Shown here: positions 24,924 through 33,688 of the stretch, one piece after another
How the letters are laid out: the number at the start of each line of letters is the position of its first letter
Numbering within the stretch: position 1 is the stretch's first letter
Source: CAZLPW01 sp964561495
Lineage (GTDB): Bacteria; Fidelibacterota; Marinisomatia; Marinisomatales; UBA1611
Direction of reading: 5' to 3'
Assembly: GCA_964561495.1 (NCBI GenBank)
Contig: CAZLPW010000005.1
Span: 1 to 64,000, forward strand
DNA length: 64,000 nucleotides
The notes under the pieces: generated by a model
Seen by the model: only the letters and a program-made list of their open reading frames with translations
The model's database searches: none
Told to the model about the DNA's origin: nothing
Position numbers and translations under genes: made by a program

Positions 24924-25508
24924 ATGAATGATAAAATAAAATTGACCCTATTGTTTTCCTTGTTTTTCAATATATGTTTCTCATCTGAACTATCATACCC
25001 TCTTCCAAAAAATATGCCTATCCACACAAAAATTTTATGGGGTGAAAAAGGTTTTTTCAGGGTTACTGGAATTGCTCCAGAAAATCGTATAGATGAATTA
25101 AAACTGAGGACATCTATGCTTCAGTTACATCAAAAATTAGCTCTTATCTCTTGGGCATCATTTGCATACCAAAGTTTTATAGGTAACCAAATGGTAAATG
25201 GAAACTATGAAAATATTGATCTTCATAAAAAATTAAGTATCCCTGTATGGTCTATGTATATGGCATCAGCATCATTAAGCTATTTTTCTCCACCAGGGCT
25301 AAAATATTCTAAAAAATTAGATTCAATGAAATTACATCGCTGGCTAAGCTATTTGCATTTTTCAGGAATGGCACTAATACCAGTCCTAGGCTATAATATT
25401 GCTCAATCAACTAATTATCAGCAGGCCGTTGAATTGCACCAACGCGTTGCAATGGCGACTCTTTTTTCAATGTCTTTATCAGCTATATTAACTTTTTTAC
25501 CTTATTAA
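24924..25508 (+). CDS. Four-helix membrane protein with conserved histidines (possible b-type haem)
   Basis: A 194-residue protein with a signal peptide (through 'FNICFSS', about residue 21) and about four membrane segments. Histidines recur at helix ends: 'LQLHQKLALISW', 'DLHKKLSIPVW', 'KLHRWLSYLHFSGM' and 'ELHQRVAMATLF'. Such spacing recalls the haem-ligating helices of cytochrome b561-like proteins, though I cannot confirm the family. It is the first gene of a tight operon with YceI-like, Rieske and OB-fold genes, which supports a role in electron transfer at the inner membrane. Confidence 0.55.
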   Translation: MNDKIKLTLLFSLFFNICFSSELSYPLPKNMPIHTKILWGEKGFFRVTGIAPENRIDELKLRTSMLQLHQKLALISWASFAYQSFIGNQMVNGNYENIDLHKKLSIPVWSMYMASASLSYFSPPGLKYSKKLDSMKLHRWLSYLHFSGMALIPVLGYNIAQSTNYQQAVELHQRVAMATLFSMSLSAILTFLPY

Positions 25509-25509
25509 A

Positions 25510-26031
25510 ATGAAAAAATTTATCAGCATATTATTTTTATTTTGTATATCATATTCGCAAAAATATAATCATTTTGAAGGAACTGTAACTTACTACGGAA
25601 GTCACCCACTTCATGATTGGAAAGGAATAAGCTCATCAATAAATGGGGAGATTTTATTTGAGCCCGATAAAGATAATTATAGTTGCATGATTGAGATACC
25701 TGTTGAATCATTTAAAAGTAAAAATGGGAACAGAGATTCTAATATGTTGATCTATGCCAACGCATTAGAATTCCCAAAAATTCTTTTTAAATCATCAAGC
25801 ATTAATATAGAATCAGATTCAGCTAGAATTACGGGTATCATCAAATTTTCAGGAAAAGAAAAAAAAATTATTACAAATGCAGCAATAAAAACTAATGATG
25901 AATTTCATGTATACGGCGATTTTTCAATTAACCTATCAGACTTTGATATTAAGAGGCCCTCCCTTATGTTCCTTAAAATAAATGATTCAATAAAGATAGA
26001 ATACAACATGAAGGCAAAAAATGAAAAATAA
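25510..26031 (+). CDS. YceI-family secreted protein
   Basis: A 173-residue protein with a signal peptide (to about residue 16) and a YceI-like lipocalin-type domain. Recognisable segments are 'GTVTYYGSHPLHDWKGISS', 'GEILFEPDKDNY', 'MLIYANALEFPKILFKSSS', and the closing 'VYGDFSINLSDFDIKRP' resembling the last YceI strands. YceI proteins bind isoprenoid chains such as polyprenyl quinone precursors in the periplasm. It starts one base after the preceding stop and overlaps the Rieske gene by 11 bases, so expression is coupled. Confidence 0.85.
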   Translation: MKKFISILFLFCISYSQKYNHFEGTVTYYGSHPLHDWKGISSSINGEILFEPDKDNYSCMIEIPVESFKSKNGNRDSNMLIYANALEFPKILFKSSSINIESDSARITGIIKFSGKEKKIITNAAIKTNDEFHVYGDFSINLSDFDIKRPSLMFLKINDSIKIEYNMKAKNEK

Positions 26032-26485
26032 AATTAATCGAAGAGAATTTATTAAACTATCTGGAAAGACAGCTTGCGCTTGCTCAATGATAGGAACCTC
26101 GGTAATACTAACTAATTGCGGAGAATCAAATCCCACTTCTCCAATAGATACAACTGGAGAAAGTGAAAATTTCAATCTAAATGAAGACCCTTACACAGTA
26201 CTAAAGACTGTGGGTGGTTCTGCTGTAACAACTGGAAATACTATTGATAACAAAGGTTTATTATTATATCGCGAATCTGAATCTAATATAACTGCGTTTA
26301 CACGAAATTGTACGCACGCGGGTTACGAACTTTTATCCTTTGAAAATGGTAAATCATATTGCTCATCTGGACACGGTGGTGAGTTCAACCTACAGGGCGA
26401 GGCTATAAGCCCCCCTGCAACTGGAAGCCTTAAAGAATATGAAACAGAGTTAAATGGAACCACTCTAAAAGTATTCGGCGGGTAA
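26021..26485 (+). CDS. Rieske [2Fe-2S] protein with Tat-type signal
   Basis: A 154-residue Rieske protein. The N-terminus has a twin-arginine motif (NRREFIKLSG) and a hydrophobic stretch ending in a lipobox-like 'LTNC', so it is Tat-exported and perhaps lipid-anchored. The cluster-binding boxes are 'CTHAGYEL' (C-x-H) and 'YCSSGHGGEFN' (C-x-x-x-H, one residue longer than the usual C-x-x-H). They are separated by about 15 residues. It should carry a high-potential iron-sulphur cluster. It is too small to be a complete bc1 Rieske subunit. With the neighbouring YceI and four-helix proteins it suggests a small periplasmic redox unit. Confidence 0.88.
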   Translation: MKNKINRREFIKLSGKTACACSMIGTSVILTNCGESNPTSPIDTTGESENFNLNEDPYTVLKTVGGSAVTTGNTIDNKGLLLYRESESNITAFTRNCTHAGYELLSFENGKSYCSSGHGGEFNLQGEAISPPATGSLKEYETELNGTTLKVFGG

Positions 26486-26504
26486 AATTAATTTTTAGAA
26501 TTGG

Positions 26505-26900
26505 GTGAAGATATTTTTTCAACAAAAAAAAGTCGGCAAACGATTATTTATCCTTGTAATACTTATGGGAGCATATGGATTTTTTATGCACCAAAAGGAA
26601 GAAGAAAAATATACAGCTGAACCTTTACTAATGTTATCTTCAAAAGATCTATTCTGGCGATTTGAGGTTGGTGAAGGAAATAGCATTGTTGGTGAAATTG
26701 TATCTGTTAGTGGAATGGTAACAGACATATCTGACACCTCAATATCGCTAAATAATTCAGTGATATGCTGGATAGAAAAAAAATCCATAAAAAAAACACT
26801 AAATAAAAATGATACAATATCATTAAGAGGGCGCTGTTTAGGTTTTGATAAAGTCCAAAAAAAGGTTCAACTAGATTATATAAAAATTTTGGACAGCTAA
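26505..26900 (+). CDS. OB-fold (tRNA_anti-like) membrane-anchored protein, GTG start
   Basis: A 131-residue protein with an N-terminal membrane anchor (residues 12-27) and an OB-fold-like module: 'GEIVSVSGMVTDISDTSISL', then 'CWIEKKS', 'NDTISLRGRCLGFD' and 'VQLDYIKILDS'. This is the pattern of small tRNA_anti-like proteins found beside YceI genes in Bacteroidetes-type genomes. It is the last gene of the four-gene redox operon and ends seven bases from the convergent CotH gene. The ligand is unknown. Confidence 0.7.
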   Translation: MKIFFQQKKVGKRLFILVILMGAYGFFMHQKEEEKYTAEPLLMLSSKDLFWRFEVGEGNSIVGEIVSVSGMVTDISDTSISLNNSVICWIEKKSIKKTLNKNDTISLRGRCLGFDKVQKKVQLDYIKILDS

Positions 26901-26906
26901 AAAACC

Positions 26907-29246
26907 TTATTTTAGATATAAAATTTTCCTTTTTATTCTTTGATTTTTATTATCATTTATATTTATAAAATAAACACCTGAACTAATTTCTTGATTCCCA
27001 ATATCCCATCTGATTGTATTTAAGCCTGATGATATACGGATATCTTTTTTCTCAGAAACAACTTCCCCTAATAATGAGATCAATTGTATCTCGAAATTCT
27101 GACTCGCTTTTTGAACTATAATTTCTAAATTAATAATTGAGTTAAATGGATTCGGATATATTGAGTTTAGTCTATAAGAACCAATTACATTTTTTTTCGG
27201 ATCTAGATCCAGTACCTGATTTTGCCCAGAAGGTGAAGGCGTCATATAATCCCAACCATTGTACATGCCCGATCTTCCATAAGAAATATCACTACTCTGC
27301 TCAGGAAATGTCAGTGAGTCTATAATTGTGTTTCCATCAGGCGCAACCAACGCTAAGAATTCCCCACCTGCACTTAATTTAAAATTGGTATGTAAAAATC
27401 CTTGTGACTGATCCTCGTCACACCAAACAAGCATAAACTCTCCAGGGTTTAAAATTGGTGTAGTTTGAGGAAACTGCCATTTTGTTAAATTATCTACCCT
27501 ATCCGTTAGATAATGGCCACTTAAGTCAGCTTCGAAACCGCTTGATGGAGTAAGCTCCAACCAGTCATCATATTCACCGTATTCATCCGTATTTATCTGA
27601 TCATTTTTTGCTAGAATTTCATTAATCTTTACATTGGCTTCGCCTGATGATTCAACGACTCTAAAATTTTTATATCCAGATGATGGAAAACGATCAATAT
27701 CTCCATTATAATTAGCAGTAAAATAACCAACGTAGTCGCCGATTTCTGAAAGACTCAATTGCATCTCCCAGTAATCATTTTTTTCTACTAGGTGCGTCAT
27801 AGGTTCTGGAGAAAAAACAAGATTAATAGTCTCCCAATTTGTTGACACATCAAGCTTAAAATGAAATTTTATTTCATCTATGCCCGAAGGGCCAAATGCC
27901 GATGCTCCGATAACAAATGTTTCGTTTAATAAAATAATATTTTTTTCAATTTCTGCTTGATATATAATTGGCTCTGAGCCGCTATAATATAGCTGACTAT
28001 TTAATGATCCGTTCCTTGAACTAATAAATTCCATAATACCCTGTTTTACATGCTGGTTTTCAAATGAAAATCCAAAACTATTTTGATAATCTTGAATATT
28101 AAAACCATAATCATATGTTCTATACGCATCATTAATTGCAGAAATATAGTTGCTCTCTTTGAGAGTCTCTAGTCTATACTCGATTGAAGACACTGGGTGA
28201 TATGTTATAATTGTATCTGAATATAATATAGTATTATAAAAATCAAGAAAATGTGTGAATAAATTTCTGTATCTTATTTCTGAAAATAAATATTCTGTTA
28301 GTGGTCTTGGTCCATCATTAATTAATTCATATTCATAGGGGTCAATCGTAGACCAATCAATACCAAACCAGTCAACACTAAATGTATTATCATAGTCAAA
28401 CGGTATCCAATGAAAAATATCTTTTTCGGGTTCATGATAAAGATAAAAATTATTTATATTAGAACGATAATCATCCCAGCTACCAGTCAAAATATTCATC
28501 GCAAGATACTGGAGCGTCTCTTTAACATTTAAAATAAATTCCAATGAATCTGGTTCCTGATCTATGATTCTAATTAATCTTGCTAGTTTGGAATAGTCAT
28601 AAATTTCTTTATTAGTCTTTAGTTCATAGGGCCTATCATCGCCCCAATAAGGCTGGTAATCTTCCGCATTATTACCACGATATGTAAGATCTGCAGGCCA
28701 TATACATTTCCAAAGGTTGCCGCTACCATCAGCATAGTTTCTATCAATAAAACTATCATCAATATGTTCAACCGAGACATATAGTCCATAATATTCTTCG
28801 TTAATATATAGTTCAGCATGTGCAGCCCTTGAAGATACCATCCCTATTTCTTGGTACAGATCCCAACATATTTTTGATCTAACGATAGAGGGATCATTAT
28901 GTTCACCGTTAAGATTAAGTTTTTCAATACCAAAAAAATTTCTCCCTGATTTAAAATGATTAAAGTCTACTTTAAATGATTTTTTTGCCGCATTTCTAGA
29001 TGTGTTTCCCCTCAGCCTAAAACCGATTGAATCTGTACTTTCATTTATGTAAGCATTTTGAAAAGAAAAACTAGCTACATGTAGAGAGTCACTATATACA
29101 TTATCATACATCCAATCTATTTTGTCTTGGTCAATGTATATATTGATTACAGCTATTTCAGAGTCATCATAGACTCTCCAGCTATCATCACCATAGACAA
29201 AATAGGATATAAATATAAATAAAATTATTTTTTTAAAATTCTGCAT
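26907..29246 (-). CDS. CotH-kinase-like, lamin-tail-domain T9SS protein
   Basis: About 779 residues from the ATG at 29246 (MQNFKKIILF); a longer frame to 29273 is less likely because it lacks a direct signal peptide. After the signal peptide comes a CotH-like domain ('FRLRGNTSRNAAKKSFKVDF', 'KLNLNGEHNDPSIVRSK', 'YGLYVSVEHIDDSFIDR', 'FHWIPFDYDNTF'). A beta-sandwich stretch, a lamin-tail domain (about 540-640, 'INEILAKNDQINTDEYGEYD') and a T9SS type-A tail ('IYPNPFNSIINLEI ... KILYLK') follow. CotH proteins are atypical protein kinases in spore formers; here the domain is extracellular and substrate unknown. It overlaps the alpha-amylase stop by 14 bases. Confidence 0.85.
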   Translation of the reverse strand: MQNFKKIILFIFISYFVYGDDSWRVYDDSEIAVINIYIDQDKIDWMYDNVYSDSLHVASFSFQNAYINESTDSIGFRLRGNTSRNAAKKSFKVDFNHFKSGRNFFGIEKLNLNGEHNDPSIVRSKICWDLYQEIGMVSSRAAHAELYINEEYYGLYVSVEHIDDSFIDRNYADGSGNLWKCIWPADLTYRGNNAEDYQPYWGDDRPYELKTNKEIYDYSKLARLIRIIDQEPDSLEFILNVKETLQYLAMNILTGSWDDYRSNINNFYLYHEPEKDIFHWIPFDYDNTFSVDWFGIDWSTIDPYEYELINDGPRPLTEYLFSEIRYRNLFTHFLDFYNTILYSDTIITYHPVSSIEYRLETLKESNYISAINDAYRTYDYGFNIQDYQNSFGFSFENQHVKQGIMEFISSRNGSLNSQLYYSGSEPIIYQAEIEKNIILLNETFVIGASAFGPSGIDEIKFHFKLDVSTNWETINLVFSPEPMTHLVEKNDYWEMQLSLSEIGDYVGYFTANYNGDIDRFPSSGYKNFRVVESSGEANVKINEILAKNDQINTDEYGEYDDWLELTPSSGFEADLSGHYLTDRVDNLTKWQFPQTTPILNPGEFMLVWCDEDQSQGFLHTNFKLSAGGEFLALVAPDGNTIIDSLTFPEQSSDISYGRSGMYNGWDYMTPSPSGQNQVLDLDPKKNVIGSYRLNSIYPNPFNSIINLEIIVQKASQNFEIQLISLLGEVVSEKKDIRISSGLNTIRWDIGNQEISSGVYFININDNKNQRIKRKILYLK

Positions 29247-31579
29247 AGAAAAAATCGTGGCTATAAGGCTCAAGCTGAACTATAAAGATTGAGCCTGTTT
29301 CAAGATTATAATTTAGATTTTTTATCAAAGAATTTAGTTTTTTTATTTTTACTGGTATTTCAACAGGTATTGACATAGTCGAAGCGCTATTATTGATCGC
29401 CACAATCATAATTTCATCAAAATATATTTTCCCTACTATTAAAAAAGGACCTTTCGAATGCAATACTAATAAGTCACCAATAGCAAGCGAAGGGTAGGTC
29501 TTGCGAAGCAAGTTTAGTTTCGAAAAAACTTTTTTTAATTTCAGCTCTTCCTCGTTCAGTTCAAAACGCATCATTCTCCTATTCCCCGGATCGCCCTCTC
29601 CCATGAGCGCAATCTCTTCTCCATAATAAATTATCGGTACTCCCGGTAAGGATAAATTAAAAGCATGAAAATTCGCAAGTTTATTGTAAGTAGTTTTATT
29701 AATAATTGGTTCAGCTGGATCTTTGAAAGAGCGTTCGGTTCCATTTTCACTAAATTTAATCTGTCCATCAGCATAGGCTGAGAATCTTAACTGGTCGTGA
29801 CTGCTTGTAATGTTACCCATCAAATTAATTGACCCAAATTTTTTTCTGTTTCTAATAAGGATAGATTTTATATCATTAAAGTTTGATTGGTCACTTGCAA
29901 ATTTTTCACGAACATTGAAATAAATATCAAAATTAAACTGAGCATCAAGCTCTGATGGATTTACATAGCTACCTATTAGGTCATTTGAACCAAATGTTTC
30001 CCCAATCTGATACAGATTCCGATCAGGAAATTCCTTCTTAAGCTGCTTTGTTAGCCTCATCCAAAATTCATGGGGTACATGCTTAACAGCATCTTGTCGA
30101 AAACCATCAACGCTGTATGTTTCCACCCACCATATTGCATCGTTTACTACCTGCGTAATTGCCTCAGGTGATTTTGAATAATCAAAAGAGGGCAAGAACT
30201 CATCAAACCAAGTTGTTAATCTAGTATCACCATCCCAAAGACGTATATTTTTTCGTCCATCTGGAAGTTGAATACTCCCAAACCATTCGGGGCTTCTTTT
30301 AACATAAACATGATCCTGATGCACATGGTTGCTAACAAAATCTAGTAAAACTCTGATCTCATTCTTATGTAAATATTCAATTAATTCTTTAAGATCATCA
30401 GAACTTCCAAAACGTTTTTCTATTAATCTTGGTTTAACAGGCCAATAACCGTGATAACCAGTAAATGAATGGTTAGGGCTAACCCACTCTACCCAACTAG
30501 TATCGGTTTGCTCTTGGATAGGAGACAACCATAGTGAGGAAATATTTAAATCCTCAAAATATTTTTCTTCTGCCTTTTTTTTTGATTCCAACTAAATCCC
30601 CTCCATTAAAATTAGCTAAAGAATGTAACTTAGGATCTTTTATTGGTTTATTGTTATTTATGTCTCCATCAAAAAACCTGTCGATCATTGTATTATAAAT
30701 AATTTCAAAATGCCATGACTTATCGTTTGAGTTTAAAGGGCTACCATTAAGAAGAATTGTTTGGTTTTCCAAAATTGGACGACCCTTTGTATCTACTGCT
30801 AAGATTCGCAACAGACCATTATCTATAGATCGGATATTTATTTTTATTCCACCATCCTCAAGCGGATCCGTCTTATCAGGATGTAGCCGGGAATTATCTA
30901 ATAAAACTATCCAGTCTAAAACGCTTGATCCATCAGAAGGTGACAGGTATTTATATGTTAACCAGTTACCACTGTGATTGGTCTTTATTAAAGCCCCAGA
31001 CTCTGATGAAGCACTATCAGAAAGATCCAAAATAGAGTTCCACCCGCCTATATTATTTGATATAAAAACACTGTTCCCTGGATCTATTAATTCTTCCCCA
31101 TTAACAACAAATTTGTATTCATGTTTCTTCGGCTCCATAAATACATTTTTTTCATATTGATTATTTTTTTGGCTTTCCATTCTTAATTCGTCCCTTGACC
31201 AATCATTAAAGCCTCCCATAACATAAACTTTATCGCCATCTTTACCTTGATAATGAAACCTGTGGTCAATCATTTTTTCCACTCGTATATAAATCTCAAA
31301 TTTTTCTCCATCTATGAGCATATTTATAGGATAAAGACCTGGTTCCAAACGTTCTGAATTAATATTTATTTCATATTTATTGATAGAGATACCTTGTGTT
31401 TGGTTTAAAAGAAATACTGAGCTGTTTTCTCTAATTAGATATTTTCCTAAATCAAAAGATTTTGTACTGCCTTGTGAAACTTCGATAACTGGAACAGGAT
31501 AAATTTTTTGTGCCTCTTCTTTTCCACAAGAAAAAAATAAGAAGAATAAAAATATGATGACTTTTTTATCGCTGAACAT
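29233..31579 (-). pseudogene. Surface alpha-amylase (GH13) split by a frameshift at an A9 run
   Basis: Two overlapping - strand frames encode one GH13 enzyme. The first (31579-30554, 341 residues) has a lipoprotein signal (LFFSC, Cys18), a CBM48-like module ('VYVMGGFNDWSRDEL', 'YKFVVNGEELIDPGN') and the barrel start ('IIYNTMIDRFFDGD'). It then leaves frame at nine A residues (+ strand T9, 30575-30583). The second (452 residues, to 29233) continues with 'YFEDLNISSLWLSPIQEQTD', region I 'LLDFVSNHVH', nucleophile 'DGFRQDAVKH' (Asp167), acid/base 'QIGETFGS' (Glu198) and 'SSHDQLRF'. Loss of one A would join them exactly (I-K-K-K-A-E-E). All catalytic residues survive, so it may be an active gene rescued by slippage, or a sequencing error. 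Confidence 0.85.
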
Positions 31580-31614
31580 TAACCGTAATTTAGTAAGCGA
31601 TTGCTGAATTATTA

Positions 31615-33633
31615 ATGAGATATAACATTATAATAAGAAAAAAAATAATTCCTGTCTTTTTTATTATTGCAAGCTTAATTATAAACTTTAGTTGCATAAA
31701 ATCTGCTCCTAAAATTGGTCTCTCTTATGGTGCCTTCCTTCGTCCTGACGGTATCGAATTTCGTCTCTATGCACCATCTAGTGATTCTGTCAATCTAGTA
31801 ATATTTTCTAATCCAGAAGACTCAATCGGGACTGAATTCTCTATGGAACCTAATTCCGATGGCGAGTGGTTTGCTTTTATTGACAGCATTAAGGCTGGTT
31901 CTATATATGGCTACAGATTATTTGGGGAAAAAAATGACTCAAATATCGTTGTAGCGGATCCGTATTCAAAAGCTGCAATAACTCAAAATAAATGGAGACA
32001 TATAGCAAAGAGTTTGGTCATAGAGTCTGATTTTAATTGGGAGGGAGATACTTGGAAAACCATTAACCCTAGAAACTTAGTTATATATGAGGCTCACTTA
32101 AGAGACATGACTGTTCATCCTTCTTCGGGAACAAAATCTAAGGGAACATACCTTGGCTTTATCGAAAACAATCAGAATGGAGGTTTGGAGCACCTAAAGA
32201 GTCTTGGTGTCAATGCAGTACAATTTTTACCCTTATGGGATTTTGCAAACTTTGAAATTCCATACAAAAAGCAGGCAGATATATTTTATAATGACTGGAA
32301 CCCATACGAAAGAAATCACTGGGGCTATATGCCTACCTTCTTTTTTGCTCCTGAAACCTACTACTCAACAGAAGGTACTGATACTCCAGAGGCCTGGAAC
32401 GGTAAAAAAGGTAAAGCCGTTAATGAGCTAAAGGAAGTGGTAAAAACCTTACACCAAAATAATATAGCTGTAATCATGGATGTTGTAGTTAATCATGTAT
32501 CAAACTATGACTACCACCCACTTAAATATATAGACAGAGATTTATATTTTAAAATGGATGAGAACGGTAACTACATCAGTCAGTGCTGTGGTAATCTGCT
32601 TAATACCGATGAACCGATCGTAAGAGACTACATCATTGAAAGTCTTATATACTGGATGACAGAATATCATATAGATGGATTTCGTTTTGATCAGGCTCAT
32701 CTTATATCCAACGAAACAGCACAAATAATTTTGGAACGGCTTCGAAACATTAATCCAAGGGTCTATATTTATGGAGAAGCTTGGGATAACAAAGGCTCTA
32801 AATTTTCAGAAATGGGCTGGGGCTCTTTCAACGCACATTTTAGAGACGTACTAAGAGGCGATCTCTGGGACTATTCAAAAAAAGGATTTTTATTCGGATC
32901 TTATAGACCCAATGAAAATAAGGACGAACTAGTTAATATAATTTCTGGCACCAGCCTAGGTCCTAAAGGAATCTATAAAGAACCAGAGCATGCTATAAAC
33001 TTTCTTGAGGTCCATGATGATTATTGTTTTAGTGACTATCTACGATTCTCATCTGGAAGAAATAAACCAGATGATATTATAACGGATAAACTCGAGCATA
33101 TAAAACTTTCAGATGTAATTTTGAGAATGAACACACTGGGTGCTACTGTGTTATTTACAAGTTTAGGAATCCCACTGATCCATCAGGGACAAGAGTGGGG
33201 GCATACACAAGTTATTGCAAAAACAAATTATCCTGATCAGAACGCAGGTAAAATGGATAGGAATCCTTACAATAAAGATAATGAAACAAACTGGGTTAAC
33301 TGGAATGAGGTTAAGCAAAATCAACTTTTATTTGACTACTACAAAGGACTAATTAAAATAAGAAAAAAATATTCGCAACTACGGAATTCTTCGGCTAGCC
33401 AGATAGAGTTTTTAGATTTAGAAAATGAGTTTGGACTCGGCTATATATACGATAATAGTTTGGCTATCTATCTCAATGGAGATCCAAATAATTCTATTAG
33501 TATAAAACTTTTAGATGGAAAATGGTTGCAACTTTCTAACTCCACTAAGGTCGATGTAAACGGAATTCGAGTTGCTGAAGGATATGTAAATATTCCTCCT
33601 ACAAGTGGGGCAATCTTTGTAAAAGAAATATAG
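31615..33633 (+). CDS. Pullulanase-type GH13 lipoprotein
   Basis: A 672-residue lipoprotein (lipobox NFSC, Cys27) with an N-terminal CBM48-like beta-sandwich ('GIEFRLYAPSSDSVNLVIF', about 45-64). A GH13 domain of the type I pullulanase/debranching group follows: 'NLVIYEAHLRDMTVHPSSG' (the Y-E-x-H-(V/L)-R-D motif), region I 'IMDVVVNHVS' (Asp289), nucleophile 'DGFRFDQAHL' (Asp359), acid/base 'YGEAWD' (Glu388) and 'FLEVHDDYCF'. It should hydrolyse alpha-1,6 branches of glycogen, pullulan or starch at the cell surface. It is divergent from the broken alpha-amylase (35-bp gap), so the pair forms an alpha-glucan unit beside the beta-glucan locus. Confidence 0.88.
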   Translation: MRYNIIIRKKIIPVFFIIASLIINFSCIKSAPKIGLSYGAFLRPDGIEFRLYAPSSDSVNLVIFSNPEDSIGTEFSMEPNSDGEWFAFIDSIKAGSIYGYRLFGEKNDSNIVVADPYSKAAITQNKWRHIAKSLVIESDFNWEGDTWKTINPRNLVIYEAHLRDMTVHPSSGTKSKGTYLGFIENNQNGGLEHLKSLGVNAVQFLPLWDFANFEIPYKKQADIFYNDWNPYERNHWGYMPTFFFAPETYYSTEGTDTPEAWNGKKGKAVNELKEVVKTLHQNNIAVIMDVVVNHVSNYDYHPLKYIDRDLYFKMDENGNYISQCCGNLLNTDEPIVRDYIIESLIYWMTEYHIDGFRFDQAHLISNETAQIILERLRNINPRVYIYGEAWDNKGSKFSEMGWGSFNAHFRDVLRGDLWDYSKKGFLFGSYRPNENKDELVNIISGTSLGPKGIYKEPEHAINFLEVHDDYCFSDYLRFSSGRNKPDDIITDKLEHIKLSDVILRMNTLGATVLFTSLGIPLIHQGQEWGHTQVIAKTNYPDQNAGKMDRNPYNKDNETNWVNWNEVKQNQLLFDYYKGLIKIRKKYSQLRNSSASQIEFLDLENEFGLGYIYDNSLAIYLNGDPNNSISIKLLDGKWLQLSNSTKVDVNGIRVAEGYVNIPPTSGAIFVKEI

Positions 33634-33688
33634 TCTAAAATTAAATTTTGAGTTAGAGTTAAAACAAAAGAAAATTTTAATTGCTACA

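Noticed and set aside
33634..33688. Terminator between the pullulanase and GH5 genes
   Set aside because: Only weak AT-only complementarity (AAAATT/AATTTT); no convincing stem.
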